Shown one piece after another: positions 42,601 through 54,525 of a DNA stretch of 64,000 nucleotides. The notes beneath the pieces were generated by a model. That model did no database searches, had not been told where the DNA came from, and saw only the letters and a program-made list of their open reading frames with translations. Origin of the DNA: Darksidea phi (Eukaryota; Ascomycota; Dothideomycetes; Pleosporales; Lentitheciaceae); contig JASJFT010000148.1 in assembly GCA_030770425.1 (NCBI GenBank), positions 1-64,000 of the forward strand, in the 5' to 3' direction. The position numbers and the translations under genes are program-made. The stretch's first letter is position 1; each line of letters begins with the position of its first letter.

Positions 42601-44495
42601 AGTTGGTTAGCCTTAGTCGAGGCGGAACTTCGTCAGTAGAGCTTACTGATCAAATGAATAGCATTGCTAGCATGGCATGGGTGATGAGTGGCATCTCGAA
42701 ATCCATTTCAGTGATAAGGAACAGATTTGATCTGCAAGGAAAGATATAACGGGCTTTTGTTACCTTTTAACTTGTGCTGTACTATGAATGATAAGCTGGA
42801 CCACAAAGTTGTTCAGAGGACTCTTGTATAGCCTCGAGGTGCTATCCGCTTCGCGATGGATTGAAAACAGCCCCGTCAAGAACACTAAACCCTACCGACC
42901 GTACATAGATGATTTGCAGGATAATGACCGGTCAGAACACGAGCAGTCTAGGTCGGATAGGTGAAATTGTATATTGTGTATCAATTGCGATAGCTCAACA
43001 AATATGATGCTATTGGATGGTTGAGGACTGTTGAAGTAGGTCTGACATTAATCGCAGCAAAACTGATGCATTTGCGGTTGACCGAACCGGCAAGCTCAGT
43101 TGGCGGCCGGCTAACCATATGATTCAATAAAGATCCAAATAATTGATATATACAGAGAACGAATGGGACGTTACCCTACATGGGAATTTTGTCATGTATG
43201 ACTGTCGGTGACAGGTTATACGAGGTAGCTACAGTCAGAGGGATAAAGGCCAAAGTGGATAATACGTATCAGGTGCAGACCAGTCGGTATTACCGACCTT
43301 AAGGCTATACATAGTGGCATATCGGGGAGTAAAGTAACCATGCATTATAGACGATTGGGATAACACCTCGCATGTGCGCCTCATTTCCCAAGATTGTCAC
43401 CGGATGCAGTTCAACTTGATGCTCATACAGATTCATGTAGTTATTAATAAGAAAGAAATCAAGGAGATGAAAGCGGCATCTAGTCTGGCCGTTTACTATC
43501 TGCTGTCCATGTAAGGTTAGTCGTGTGAGTGAGCGAACCACATCTTATTGACTCTTTGCGACGGTATCTGTGTGAATCTGTGAGAAACATTGAAGTAGTA
43601 GCCCAAATGAGGGGTAGTTCCTATTGAAACGGGGAGCCTCTAATGGGTCCTAGAAAGCGGCCGAAGTGAGTATTGAACATCTATAGAGAAAAGCATGAAT
43701 AGGATGTAGGGCGTATTAGTCGTCGCTCTTGAAAAGCGCTTAGCCCCAAAGGCACCACGGTAAGGTGGACTTCGGTCCCTAGGCGTTATATCATCCGAGA
43801 TGCGGGTCTCTCAAGACTGATATATAACCAATTGTACCGTAGACTTGAATGGCTTCCGCGCGCTGTTTGCCGGATCAATTCTAGGACTCCCAAACTCTTA
43901 GGCCAAAAGGAGACAGCAGGGTCACGCACACAACTTCAGCGTTAGAATTGAATGCAACAGGATTAAGACTGTCAGAATCCGGTTTAGTTGAGATAATACA
44001 ACACAACGTGGTCCAGATAACTATCTACGAGTTCGGGTGCTATGCCTGGCAACCAACTATGGTCAAACTTGACCCTGACCGTCTACATCACCACACCCAC
44101 CTTTCCGTTTACAAGAACACCTCCCGGACGAATCTTAATTTAATTGCCATATCCTCCACGTAGTCAGAATACTACCCAGTCCATGTGAACATCGTTCGTA
44201 ACGGTCGTTGGTATAACTTAGTTAATCTAGACATCCTTCGTATTGGTCGTTGGTTAGAATAGGGCATAATTTTGTGAATTGTTTGCTTTGTGAGGGCATA
44301 GATGCTTCCGTTTTCGCAGCACCTTTCAGCTAGCCTCAAACAGTTACGGGCCAATGGCGAGACGAGTTCAACGAAGCTACCCCACATCGCCTCACCGCAA
44401 CACCTCCGCCTGCCGCCCACGCCAGCACCACCGCGTTGTTGACACCTATATTTCTCGATTGAATACCCACTGTCCCATACTACAGTTTGCTCACT
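42601..44495. other. 1.9 kb gene-poor interval
   Basis: No supported coding sequence, tRNA or repeat was identified. The right-hand end must contain the GDI promoter. Frames at 43305-43541 and 43948-44163 are short and featureless. Confidence 0.45.
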
Positions 44496-46234
44496 ATGGA
44501 TGAGATCGCGCCCGAGTACGACGTCGTAGTGCTGGGCACAGGTGCGTGGGTACCCCGCCATACAGCCACCAGTAGCTAATGCTCCACAGGCCTCACAGAA
44601 TGCGTCCTTTCCGGGTAACACGCGGTTCGCTACGGCCCGAGACATGCGCTGACAGTCTACAGTGTTCTCAGCGTGAAGGGAAAGAAGGTGCTCCATATTG
44701 ACCGCAACGATCATTACGGAGGGTGAGTGATGTCGGACGTCATGCTGAACAGACGTGCTAACTGGCTCCTTCTAGCGAGGCAGCGTCGGTCAACATCGAA
44801 GCGGTATGTGACTGCAATTCGGTAGGCGCTCTCAAGCTAAAGCGCGCAGCTCTTCAAAAAGTATGGCAACACCGCTGGCGAGCCATGGAAGAAGTACGGT
44901 CGCGTCAACGACTGGAACATCGATCTCGTCCCGAAGCTGTTGATGGCGAACGGCGAGCTCACCAACATCCTTGTTTCCACCGACGTCACAAGATACCTCG
45001 AGTTCAAGCAAATTGCCGGCAGCTACGTCCAACAGGGCCAGGGTGCAAAGGCAACCGTGGCCAAGGTGCCTTCAGATGCGGGCGAGGCTCTCCGCTCGCC
45101 ATTGATGGGCTTGTTTGAAAAGCGCCGGGCGAGGAACTTCTTGGAGTGGGTTGGCGCATACAAGAGTGACGATCCGGCGACACACAAGGGTGGGCGGTAT
45201 GCATTAATATTAAGGAAGCCTGCTGATTCTGCTTCCCAGGTCTCGATATGAAGAACTGCACCATGAAAGATGTCTATGACAAGTTTGGCTTGGAGACAAC
45301 CACCAAAGACTTCATTGGTCACTCGATGGCCCTCTTTCAGACGGATGACTATATCAACCAGAAAGGCGCGGCCGACGATGCGATCGAGCGCATTCGTCTC
45401 TACGTCAACTCGATGGCGAGGTACGGAAAGTCGCCCTATATCTACCCACTCTACGGCCTCGGCGAGCTCCCCCAGGGCTTTGCCCGTTTGTCGGCCATCT
45501 ACGGTGGTACCTACATGTTGAACACAGATGTGGATGAGTTCATGTACGACGGCCCGAAGGTCAGTGGTATCAAGGCCACGATGAAGGAGCGGGGCGATGA
45601 TGGCCCAGGCATGAAGTTTGAGACCAAGGCGAAGAAGATTCTAGCTGATCCTTCATACTTCCCTGGCAAAGTGCGCGTCACTGGCCACCTGCTCAAGGCG
45701 ATCTGCATCCTGAACCACCCCATTGCTAGCACCGATAACGCCGACTCTCTACAGCTCATCATCCCACAGTCTCAGGTTGGCCGAAAGCATGGTGCGTATC
45801 TCAGAATCCGTTACAGGGCAACTTGGACTAAGCAAGTATAGACATTTACGTCGCCGTTGTCTCATCTGCTCACAACGTGTGCCCCAAAGGCTACTACATT
45901 GCCATCGTCTCCACTATTGCCGAAGGTGACAGCAACCACCACCTCGAACTACAACCAGGTCTGGATCGCCTTGGAAAGATTGAAGAGCAATTCTTGAGTG
46001 CCCCTATCCCGCTTTACGAGCCAGTGGAGAGTGGTGAGAAGGACAACATCTTCCTGTCGAAGAGCTATGACGCCACAAGTCACTTTGAGACCACTACCGG
46101 TAAGCTTGATATACGTTTACAAGAATCAATACTGACGCGCTGCAGACGACATCAAAGACATTTACCGACGCGCCGAGGGCCAAGAACTCGTTTTTGAAGG
46201 TCTCAGGGAGGGAACCTTCAACGTAGAGGAGTAG
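44496..46234 (+). CDS. GDI1: Rab GDP-dissociation inhibitor
   Basis: Eight exons close in frame: 44496-44541, 44590-44614, 44663-44722, 44776-44803, 44850-45189, 45240-45791, 45842-46099, 46146-46234, for 465 residues, the usual GDI length. Four tiny 5' exons build the GDI signature YDVVVLGTGLTECVLSG and then LHIDRNDHYGGEAASVN. Later motifs are NDWNIDLVPKLLMANGELT, the Rab-binding YLEFKQI segment, MKDVYDKFGLETTTKDFIGH, YPLYGLGELPQGFARLSAIY and, in exon 7, CPKGYYIAIVSTIAEG. GDI extracts GDP-bound, geranylgeranylated Rab GTPases from membranes and recycles them through the cytosol; it is essential in yeast. Rab escort protein is excluded because its long insertions are missing. Confidence 0.96.
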
Positions 46235-46737
46235 ATAGAATGAGATAGAGATCTGAAGTGAAGGAGGTATGGTCAATTTGGAAATTTTACTGTCGCGTCC
46301 ATTGGCGAATTGGTACATAGTAATAAGGCATATCCAGTCCCCCACTTGAACTCTAACGCTCTCCCCGCCTTTTCCGACAACGACTTGGATCTCTTTTCAG
46401 TCGTGTCATCTTCTGATAGGGTTGATCGTTGTGTACTGTGGAATTGCAGAATGCCCAGCCATAAAATTCTACACAAGAGATGGGAGAATCTCTACTACAT
46501 ATCAACCGATGTCGCCGGAGATTTCACACAGGTTTCTATCTTCATTCTCCTTCTCACCATCCTTGTACGCGCAGGAGTGACATCAGCTGGGCTAGCCGAG
46601 ACGAGGCTTGGCAGGGATTTGTCGCCGCGCGTAACTTCTTAATCTGGGAACCACCTGAATGGTGAGTAGGGTACTCACCGCGTCAAGCCTCCTGCCTACC
46701 GTGTCTCGAAGACATCCACTCCTTTTACAAGTCGAAA
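46235..46737. promoter_or_regulatory. GDI 3' flank and MCD4 promoter region
   Basis: The two plus-strand genes are separated by 503 bp, which must serve as terminator of one and promoter of the next. No specific motif is assigned. Confidence 0.4.
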
Positions 46738-49700
46738 ATGGCGCGGGTCAGTCGTTATCGGTTTCTTACGGTTGCGGTGGTCTTCCACCTCGTCTACATT
46801 TACAGGTTCGCATCCAAGATCCGTGAAGTACTACGCATTCGCTAATGATGGCAGCATTTTCTCGATTTATTTCGTGAGCCCAATTGTTCATGGCATGCGC
46901 GAGCACCGAGTCGAGAATCAGGAAGCGCCTGCGAAGAGACTGGTGCTTTTCGTTGGTCCGTCGCGTCCCCCTCGTGGAGCTTCAAGAGCTAACCTTTGTT
47001 GTAGGAGACGGCCTCCGCGCGGACAAGGCCTTTCAGTCATTCCCCGATCCCAAGCCTGCAGACCCCGAGTCTGAAGAAGCAAAAGTACCCCGCCCGCTTG
47101 CACCGTTCCTGCGATCTCGAGTCCTTAAACATGGAACCTTTGGCGTCTCTCACACACGAGTCCCGACTGAATCTCGTCCTGGCCATGTCGCGCTCATTGC
47201 TGGACTATATGAGGACGTTTCGGCGGTCATGACGGGTTGGAAGCTCAATCCAGTAAATTTCGACAGCGTCTTCAATCGGAGTAGGCATACGTGGAGCTGG
47301 GGCAGCCCGGACATTCTACCTATGTTCGAGCACGGTGCGATACCGGGAAGAGTATATGCGGATACATATGGCGCTGAAGAGGAAGATTTCTCGAAGGAGG
47401 CGTATCACTTGGATGAGTGGGTGTTCGACAAGGTCAAGGCGCTATTTGCGGAGGCCAAGACCAATGCGACGCTGGATGCGGAATTGCGGAAAGAGCAGAA
47501 CGTCTTCTTCCTCCACTTGCTGGGTCTCGATACCACGGGGCACATGCATCGACCGTACTCATGGCAGTACCTGCATAACATTCAGATTGTGGACGAAGGG
47601 GTACAGGAGATCACCAAGCTCATTGAGGAATTCTATGATGATGGAAAGACGGCGTTCGTGTTTACTGCGGATCATGGAATGAGCGACTGGGGTAGTCATG
47701 GAGATGGACACCCGGACAATACCCGCACGCCGCTAATCGCTTGGGGTTCTGGAGTCGCAGCGCCAGTCTTAAACGAATCTGGACTTGCAAAGGGTCATGA
47801 AGACGGATTCTCTGCTGATTGGGGGATGGACCACGTTCAACGACATGACGTTTCTCAAGCTGATGTGGCAGCTCTTATGGCATATTTGGTTGGTCTGGCT
47901 TTCCCGACCAACTCTGTGGGAGAGCTCCCGCTGTCCTACCTTGACGCAGACATGAAGTCAAAGGCCGAAGCGCTGTTGGTCAACGCAAAAGAGATACTGG
48001 AAATGTATCGGGTGAAAGAGGAATCGAAGAAGTCGACCGAGCTGTATTACAAGCCCTTTGCAGGCTTGGGTGACGAGACACATTCCGTGGAATATCGGGT
48101 TTCTCAGATCCAGCAAGCAATCGACCGCGGAGATGCAGAGGATGCCATCCGCCAGTCGAACGAACTCATTCAGCTCGGGCTTCAAGGTCTCCGGTATCTG
48201 CAAACGTACGATTGGCTCTTCCTCCGAACTCTGGTAACGGCTGGGTACATTGGTTGGATCATGTTCGCAATCACTACTGTCATCGACCTCCACGTCCTCA
48301 ACCAAGACTCGCAGACTTTCAGGACTGTGCCAAGCATGATCATATTCTCGTCCATCCTCGTGGCGCTGTATTCTGTGCTCTTCATGCAACAGTCACCCTC
48401 GGTTTACTACGCCTACGCTTTCTTCCCAGTTCTGTTCTGGGAAGAGGTTTGGGCTCGACGAGGTGCTCTAATCGAAGGCAGCAAAGTGCTTTTTGCGCAC
48501 GTTTCATCCGAGAGAGAGATCATCAAGCTCATTCTGTCAACACTAGGTTTCTTTGGTCTTTTGGAAGCACTGGTAGGTTCACGTCTACCAATATGGTGCC
48601 GTAGGCTAATTGAGTCCCAGGTCCAAAGCTACTTCAAACGCGAAATCTATACGGTATGCTATCTACTAGCAACGACTTGGCCGGCTTTCTACGGACCAGA
48701 GTTTATGCGGCAGAATGTTTTCACTGTCTCTAGCTGGATCTTCTCATGCATGCTCATGAGCGTCTTTACCACACTTCCGGCGAACAAGGTGGAAGACTTG
48801 AGTCTGATGTATGTTCAAGTATGGAGGAAATTTGAGGTTCGATACTAACAACACTGATAGCATGTATGGAGGCGCGCTTATGTTCGCGGTTGGTGTGCTC
48901 TACTTGGTGTTTGAGAAGAGCATCATCGCCAACGCAAAGTCATCGAACGATAAGCTCACTGTTCAGGCTCTGGACACAACTTCGCGAAATATCCTGGGCG
49001 TCCAGATTGGCCTGGTGGTTCTTGCAATGATCGTCACAAGATCTAGCGTCGTCACGCTCCAGGCAAGGCAAGGTCTGGGGGCTGGAAACATCTACGTCGG
49101 CTGGATCACTCTTGGTATGAAGTACCCTAACGCATATTTGGCTTGCACCACTAACAGCTACAGTGGCTTCATTGATTGTTCCACTGGCTTATGCTCGTCA
49201 ACCGGACCGTCACTACCTGCATCGCTTTGTTGTCATCTTCCTGCAGTTTGCGCCAACCTTCATCATACTGACCATCTCGTTTGAAGGCCTCTTCTACTTC
49301 GCATTCTGTCTTTGTCTCTTCAGCTGGATGCATCTGGAGCACAGCGTATATCTCCATACAACTAAAGCACCAGAGACCACTGCTCCAGTAAACCCGATCA
49401 AGCCAGCCGTGGCAGCGGCTACAGCCCGACTTGAGTCAATCGGGAAAGGCGATTACCGATCCCTCACTCTGGCAGATGCCCGAATCGCCCTCTTCTTCAT
49501 TTTCTTCATCCAATCCGCCTTCTTCAGCGCCAGCAACATCGCCTCGGTATCCTCCTTCTCGCTCGATGCGGTCTCCCGCCTCGTTCCCGTCTTCGATCCC
49601 TTTTCTCAAGGGGCACTCCTCATTCTCAAAATCCTGGTTCCTTTTGCGGCCCTCTCGGCCAACTTTGGTCTCCTTAACCGGAGGATCGGCGTTGCGCCCA

Positions 49701-49990
49701 GTGCGTTATTCATGGTGGTCATGGCTGTTAGCGATGTTATGACGCTGAGTTTCTTCTACATGGTCAAGGATGAGGGAAGCTGGCTGGATATTGGAACGAC
49801 GATTAGTCACTTCATTATTGCGAGTCTACTGGGGGTCTTTGTAGCGGGGTTGGAGCTAGTGAGTGAACATATCATTGGCAGTGTGGAGGTGGAGAAAAAG
49901 GAGGAAAAATTGATGAATGGAAACGTGAATGGGAAAGCGCAGAATGGAGCGGCAACGACTGGCAAGTACAACGGCAAGTCGCATCCTTGA
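46738..49990 (+). CDS. MCD4: GPI ethanolamine phosphate transferase 1 (MCD4/PIG-N)
   Basis: Six exons (46738-46805, 46855-46955, 47005-48572, 48621-48808, 48861-49114, 49164-49990) give 1001 residues. An N-terminal membrane segment (FLTVAVVFHLVYIYSIF) and SPIVHGM precede a lumenal alkaline-phosphatase-like catalytic domain: LVLFVGDGLRADK, the nucleophile Thr in VPTESRPGHVALIAG, HLLGLDTTGHMHRPYS, and the metal motif FTADHGMSDWGSHGDGHP. A C-terminal half with many membrane helices follows. MCD4 adds ethanolamine phosphate to the first mannose of the GPI precursor in the ER and is essential in yeast. The third intron (48573-48620) is 48 bp and could be read through in frame; removing it joins LLEAL to VQSYFKREIYT, which fits better. 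The C-terminus is KSHP, without a clear ER retrieval signal. Confidence 0.95.
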
Positions 49991-50782
49991 GCGAAGTAGA
50001 GTCGCGATAGAACAGCATTCTTAGTAAAAGTATAGCGATATCGAGCCAAAAAAAATTAACCTCCTTAATGCGCATATGATCTGTGAGGTGCGTGTTCAGC
50101 GATGTTCCTATCGAAGCCGGACTGTCCTTGCGGAAGCGCGTGGGTGCTGAGACGGGGGGTCACACGAGATGGACAGATGAGGCGTCTTGCATGATGTTGT
50201 TGGCGCACTGCAGATTCTGTTGACTTCCTCGCGATAACAATAACCTTCCAACCCACGGCATAACAGTTGAGACACGCTAGAGGATCGCAATAGCTCAGGG
50301 CGCTTCGGCGGACTGCGCCATAGAGGCTGTCTGGACAGTTTGCGGAGATGGCTGGGTGGCTTCAAGAGTAAGCGGAGGCGGAGCCGAAGGCGCACGGGCC
50401 CTATCCCGCGTGCGGAGCTTCGCACCCCATCGTCATGAGGTTTCGCGGCCACGAGGAATCCTCTCGGCGGCTGCAGTCGCTTTGTGTCCATTCTTCTGCA
50501 CCGGTGCCACAGCGAGCTCTCGTGCGACACAAGGCAATCCCCCTGTGTCTCTGCGGAAACCATCTTATCGGCTTATAATTCTCGGACACGCGCCGACTCA
50601 GTCCGGCTATCCAGCCATCCCCCAACCTCGTCCATAATTTCCTACCGCCAACGGGATAACACCACCAGCGTGCCAGCCCCTCCCAACAATCCGTCGCCTC
50701 CTGAGCTGAGCGCCCCCCAACGCCTCCCACATATATCCGGTGCGTTCTTCTGCCTCGCGCCTTCCGTCCTCTTCTCTCCATA
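49991..50782. other. Intergenic / promoter of the following gene
   Basis: No supported gene. Antisense frames (50108-50563, 50642-51208 on the minus strand) overlap the following coding gene or GC-rich promoter sequence and are probably spurious. Confidence 0.45.
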
Positions 50783-51860
50783 ATGTTCTTCAGACGCCGC
50801 TCGCGCGCAAATAGCTACATCGACAACGAGCCGCCCCCACGCTCCCAATCCTACGACGACTACGAGAAGCAGCGCCCGGACAGCAGCAACACCCGCGAAA
50901 AGCACCAGCAGCAAGTCTCGAGCCCGGCTCAGGAAGAGGACATGTATCCACGACCGCAGCAGCCGCAGGAGCCGCAGCAGTTCGCGAGGGGTGTCATGCC
51001 CAACGGTGCGATGGCCGGCATGGGCGGTATGGGTCAGCCTACGCCGCCATTGAGCAGTGGGAAGCCGGAGCCGATGCCGGATCTGCTGGCGCAGGCCTTC
51101 AACCAGGCCGTCCGGCCGTATACGGAGAAGATTGAGCAGCTGGAGAGTCAGCTTGCGGACATGCAGGCTTGGATCGAGCAGCTCGAGCAGCAGCGCGCCG
51201 AGGTGCATGGCTGGATCGACAAGCGCGGACTACGACCAGGTACGTTCCTAACACTTCAACACACTCTCAATGCAGTGGCTGAGACCCTTAACAGATGTCC
51301 CGCCCTCGATCGCAAAGATCATGGATACTACGACCCCCGACGCCGCCATCACTCTCAACGCGCAACTCGATCGCAAAATCACAATTGTGAACTTCGACCT
51401 GCACCGTCTGCAAGACGACCTCAACGACTCCATCTCATCGGCACACTTCGCCTCCGCCATGCTCAAATTCCTACCGGACATCCAACGCCTGGCGCTGCTG
51501 CCCAACGGCCCCCGCCATGCCTTTGACCTCGTGCTCAAGCTCGGCGGAAATCTCAATTCGCACGGCGGCCTGGACAGCGGCGACGAGGACGATATCAATG
51601 CGCGCCGCGACTTCTACGGCAGGCTAGATGCGGCCATGGTGGATGTCGTAAGCCGCCGTTTCGGTGAAGGCGAAGAGTGGAATGTCGCAAGGGAGATTAA
51701 GCGCATCGAGAAGACGGCGCAGTACTTGATGACATTTGGTATCAAGCCGTATTTCCCGGACACGCTGGATCTTATGAGGAGAGAGGTTGGGTACCAGAAT
51801 GGGGCCCAGGGGCAGACTGCTGCGCCGAATGGAGGAGGGGAGCCGCCGCGGTACCACTAG
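50783..51860 (+). CDS. Conserved-looking hypothetical protein with coiled coil
   Basis: Two exons (50783-51239, 51295-51860) give 340 residues. The first 100 residues are disordered and rich in Arg, Pro and Gln. A coiled coil follows (AVRPYTEKIEQLESQLADMQ and WIEQLEQQRAEVHGW). The second exon encodes a mainly helical domain: LNAQLDRKITIVNFDLHRLQ, SSAHFASAMLKFLPDIQRLA, RRDFYGRLDAAMVDVVSRRF, MTFGIKPYFPDTLDLMRRE. The tail is Gly/Pro-rich. No signal peptide or membrane segment is seen, so it is likely cytosolic or nuclear. I do not recognise the family. The GTACGT...AACAG intron keeps the frame and removes a low-quality stretch. Confidence 0.75.
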
Positions 51861-52764
51861 GCGCTCGTTTGTCACTTTGTGGAGCTGACTGTGACAGTGC
51901 GAGGTCGCAGTCGGTGCCCAGGCCGAAGAAGGCAATCACCTTTGTTTGATATGAGCCTTTGTGAGGGATGGGAGCCTTTTCGACTTTCGACCGGATATAC
52001 TTCATCACGCATCTTCACCGACACCCTCAACACTAGACTTTCTCCATCAGATCTTCGCCTTTTTGGTCGATGATATACCCCACCGGCGTCCTGTCTCCAA
52101 CACCTTCGGCACTAAAACGTCAACCTCTTTTCTTGTACACGGCGCGGCTTTTGGTTACACTACCTCTTCCTCTTCGCTAGGGCTGGATATAGGGCGTCTC
52201 TGAGGAGAAGAGCAAGACATGACTGTACTTATTAGCTTTACGAATCTCCTTTTTGCATCGGGCGTAGCAATTGATATCAAGCGTGGAATAGGGGTGCATA
52301 TCTGGAAGGCGGGGAAATTGGAATTGGAGGCACGGAGGTGCTGGGTAACTAATATAGGGATGGAGGGCAATAGGGAGATTGCAGTTGTGAATGCGAGTGC
52401 GAAAGTAATAACTCTTTAAATTTGTCAATACGTAATGTCGTGTCATTTGTCTTTCGTGGTGCTGTGGGTACTGTTGTTGCTTGACAGGTCCATGATTAAG
52501 GTGTGGTTGGGAACATTTGTGGACTTGGTAGCAAGAACCAATTCCCCTTTCAAATCCCGAGACCAGCGGTTGAAACACGATCATTACGGAAGCAACTCCC
52601 CAGGCACGATTGAAAAACAATCTCCAGCAAAAATAGGTTAACATTACTACACAACACAGCCCCCAAAACTCCCCCACCATATCGTACCCCAACCTATCAG
52701 CAAAGAAACCTTCCCCACTCCTATCCCCCATCGCCTAACTCCTAACACTCATTCCACACCTCCC
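51861..52764. other. Intergenic, convergent 3' ends
   Basis: About 900 bp between convergent genes. Frames here (for example 52177-52731 minus) lack family features. Confidence 0.45.
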
Positions 52765-54525
52765 TTACAACAACCCCGCAAGCGCAAACACCACACCCCC
52801 AACCGCTCCCGCAACCTTAACCTCCTTCGCAACCGCCGCACCCGTGAACTCCACCACGCCAGCTGTTGCACTGGGATAGTACTTCCCCGTCCCCGCCGCC
52901 GTTCCAGCAGGATACGTTACAAGCCCCGTGGGTGCGGTCGCATATGTGCCCGCATGTGTACGCGTCTCTTCGGCCTCGATGGAGGTATGTGCGTGCGGTG
53001 TGGGCGGTACGTACGGCATAGCGGCATACTCTGTATGCGGACCGCCAATGCATTCCGTCTCGGTAAGGGTGTGTGCGGAGCACGTTTTGCAGGGCTTGAC
53101 GACGGGGGGGAAGTATGTTGGTGTCGCGACGGCGGCGGTGGTGGTGGTGTCGATGCAGGTAGTCGTCTCCACGGTGAGGAAGTCAGTCGATGTGTATGCG
53201 ATGTGTTCGCTGCTTAGGGCGCAGGCGTAGCAGGGCAGGATGGATGTCGTTGTGTCGTAGACGGGACGCACTTTTGTCGAGCAGGGGACGTAGGCGGTCG
53301 ACGAGTACGTTACTTCGACGATGTATTCTACGCCGATTATCTTGGGGCCAGTCGGGCAAGAGGGCGTAACATAGGGGGGTGGCGTGTAGGTGGAGTGTCC
53401 TGGGTAGGAGTATGTGGGCGTGGCGGTTGTGTTGCCGTAGCCGCTTGAGGGGAGATGGGCCGTTGGATATGGGGTAGGCGGGTATGTGTATCCTGTGCCG
53501 GTTGGACCATCCGGAATGGTGGTGTTGCTGGGATAGCAAGTTCCGTCGCCCTTGGGCAGTCCACTTTCGCACTTGCAGCTCAGCGAGCAGCCATCGCCGT
53601 TCAGGATATTTCCATCATCGCACTCCTCGCCAAACTTCTCATCCCAAACACCATCGCCGCACTTAGCCGGCGTAGCGCCACGAGAAATGATATACGGCAG
53701 TCCGACGGTGCCGTCGCCGAAGGTCTGAGAGCCTACACCTAGAATGTCCTGAGCGATGGCGAGGGCTTGGAAGCCGTTTGTGCCGACGGACGGGTACGAT
53801 GAGAAAGCTTCGTGGACGCTGCAGGACCAGTCGCTGAGGGAGGCGTCGTCGAGGGAGTCCATGGCACCTGAGGAGGCGACGAGGTGTACTTTGTTGTAGC
53901 AATCGAGGTTACCGCGGACGGTGAAGTCGCCGAAGTTGGAGAGCTGGGTGGCTTGTTAGACGGATATGTTTAATGAGGGTTTTTTGGGAAGTTGGACTTA
54001 CAGCTTCGACCTTTGCACTCTCTACGTTCCCGTAGTAGCATGAGAGTGCGAAGTATAAACCGGTTTGAGGGACGCCTGCGGGTGTGGTTCCGGCTGCGGC
54101 GAACTTGATCGAGTTATCGATCAGTGTCTTCGCTTTACCTTGGGTGAAGTGGTATGACGGATCGGTTCCTGCGGTGAGTTAGTATGAGCATCATATCATC
54201 TTCTACGTCTCCATGCATTCCCAGACCTACCGATCAAGATAATATTGCCCGTCACAGCAGGACTCCACGTATCTCTCGAGTCTTCCAAGAACTTAATACT
54301 GCTAACACTTCCACAGCTCGGATCCGGCACAACGATGGCCTTGAACTTGGAAAAGTCCTCGGTCGTCATGGCGGCCCATTCAGCTTCAGTGACGGTCTTG
54401 GTGGTGAAGCCCATGGCGATGGCTTCGTCGTATTCGTCGTAGTCGAGACCTTCTAGGAAGAGGAGGTCCTGAGCTAGGGCGGAGGTAGCCAGCCCAGCTA
54501 GGAGCGTGAGGGCTGAGAACTTCAT
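52765..54525 (-). CDS. GPI-anchored secreted protein with DUF4215-like CGDG motif
   Basis: Three exons (54525-54231, 54168-54002, 53943-52765) give 546 residues. A clean signal peptide (MKFSALTLLAGLATSALA) starts the protein. The N-terminal 270 residues form a globular region with motifs such as GNIILIGTDPSYHFTQGKAK and ALSCYYGNVESAKVEALSNF, resembling a sugar-hydrolase-like or flavodoxin-like secreted fold; no catalytic residue is assigned. Then comes a cysteine motif, CGDGVWDEKFGEECDDGN followed by GDGCS and CKCE, as in DUF4215 repeats. The next 230 residues are Thr/Pro/Tyr-rich with further cysteine pairs (CYAC, CKTC). The end is hydrophobic (AGAVGGVVFALAGLL), fitting a GPI anchor. It is probably a cell-wall or surface protein; its activity is unknown. 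Confidence 0.85.

Noticed and set aside
43730..43860. Possible structured RNA around GCACCACGGTAAGGTGGACT
   Set aside because: No tRNA-like A and B boxes or stable cloverleaf could be found by eye.
50642..51208. 188-codon minus-strand frame, Leu/Arg-rich
   Set aside because: It is the antisense of the first exon of the coiled-coil gene; composition reflects the GC-rich Gln/Arg codons of the real strand.
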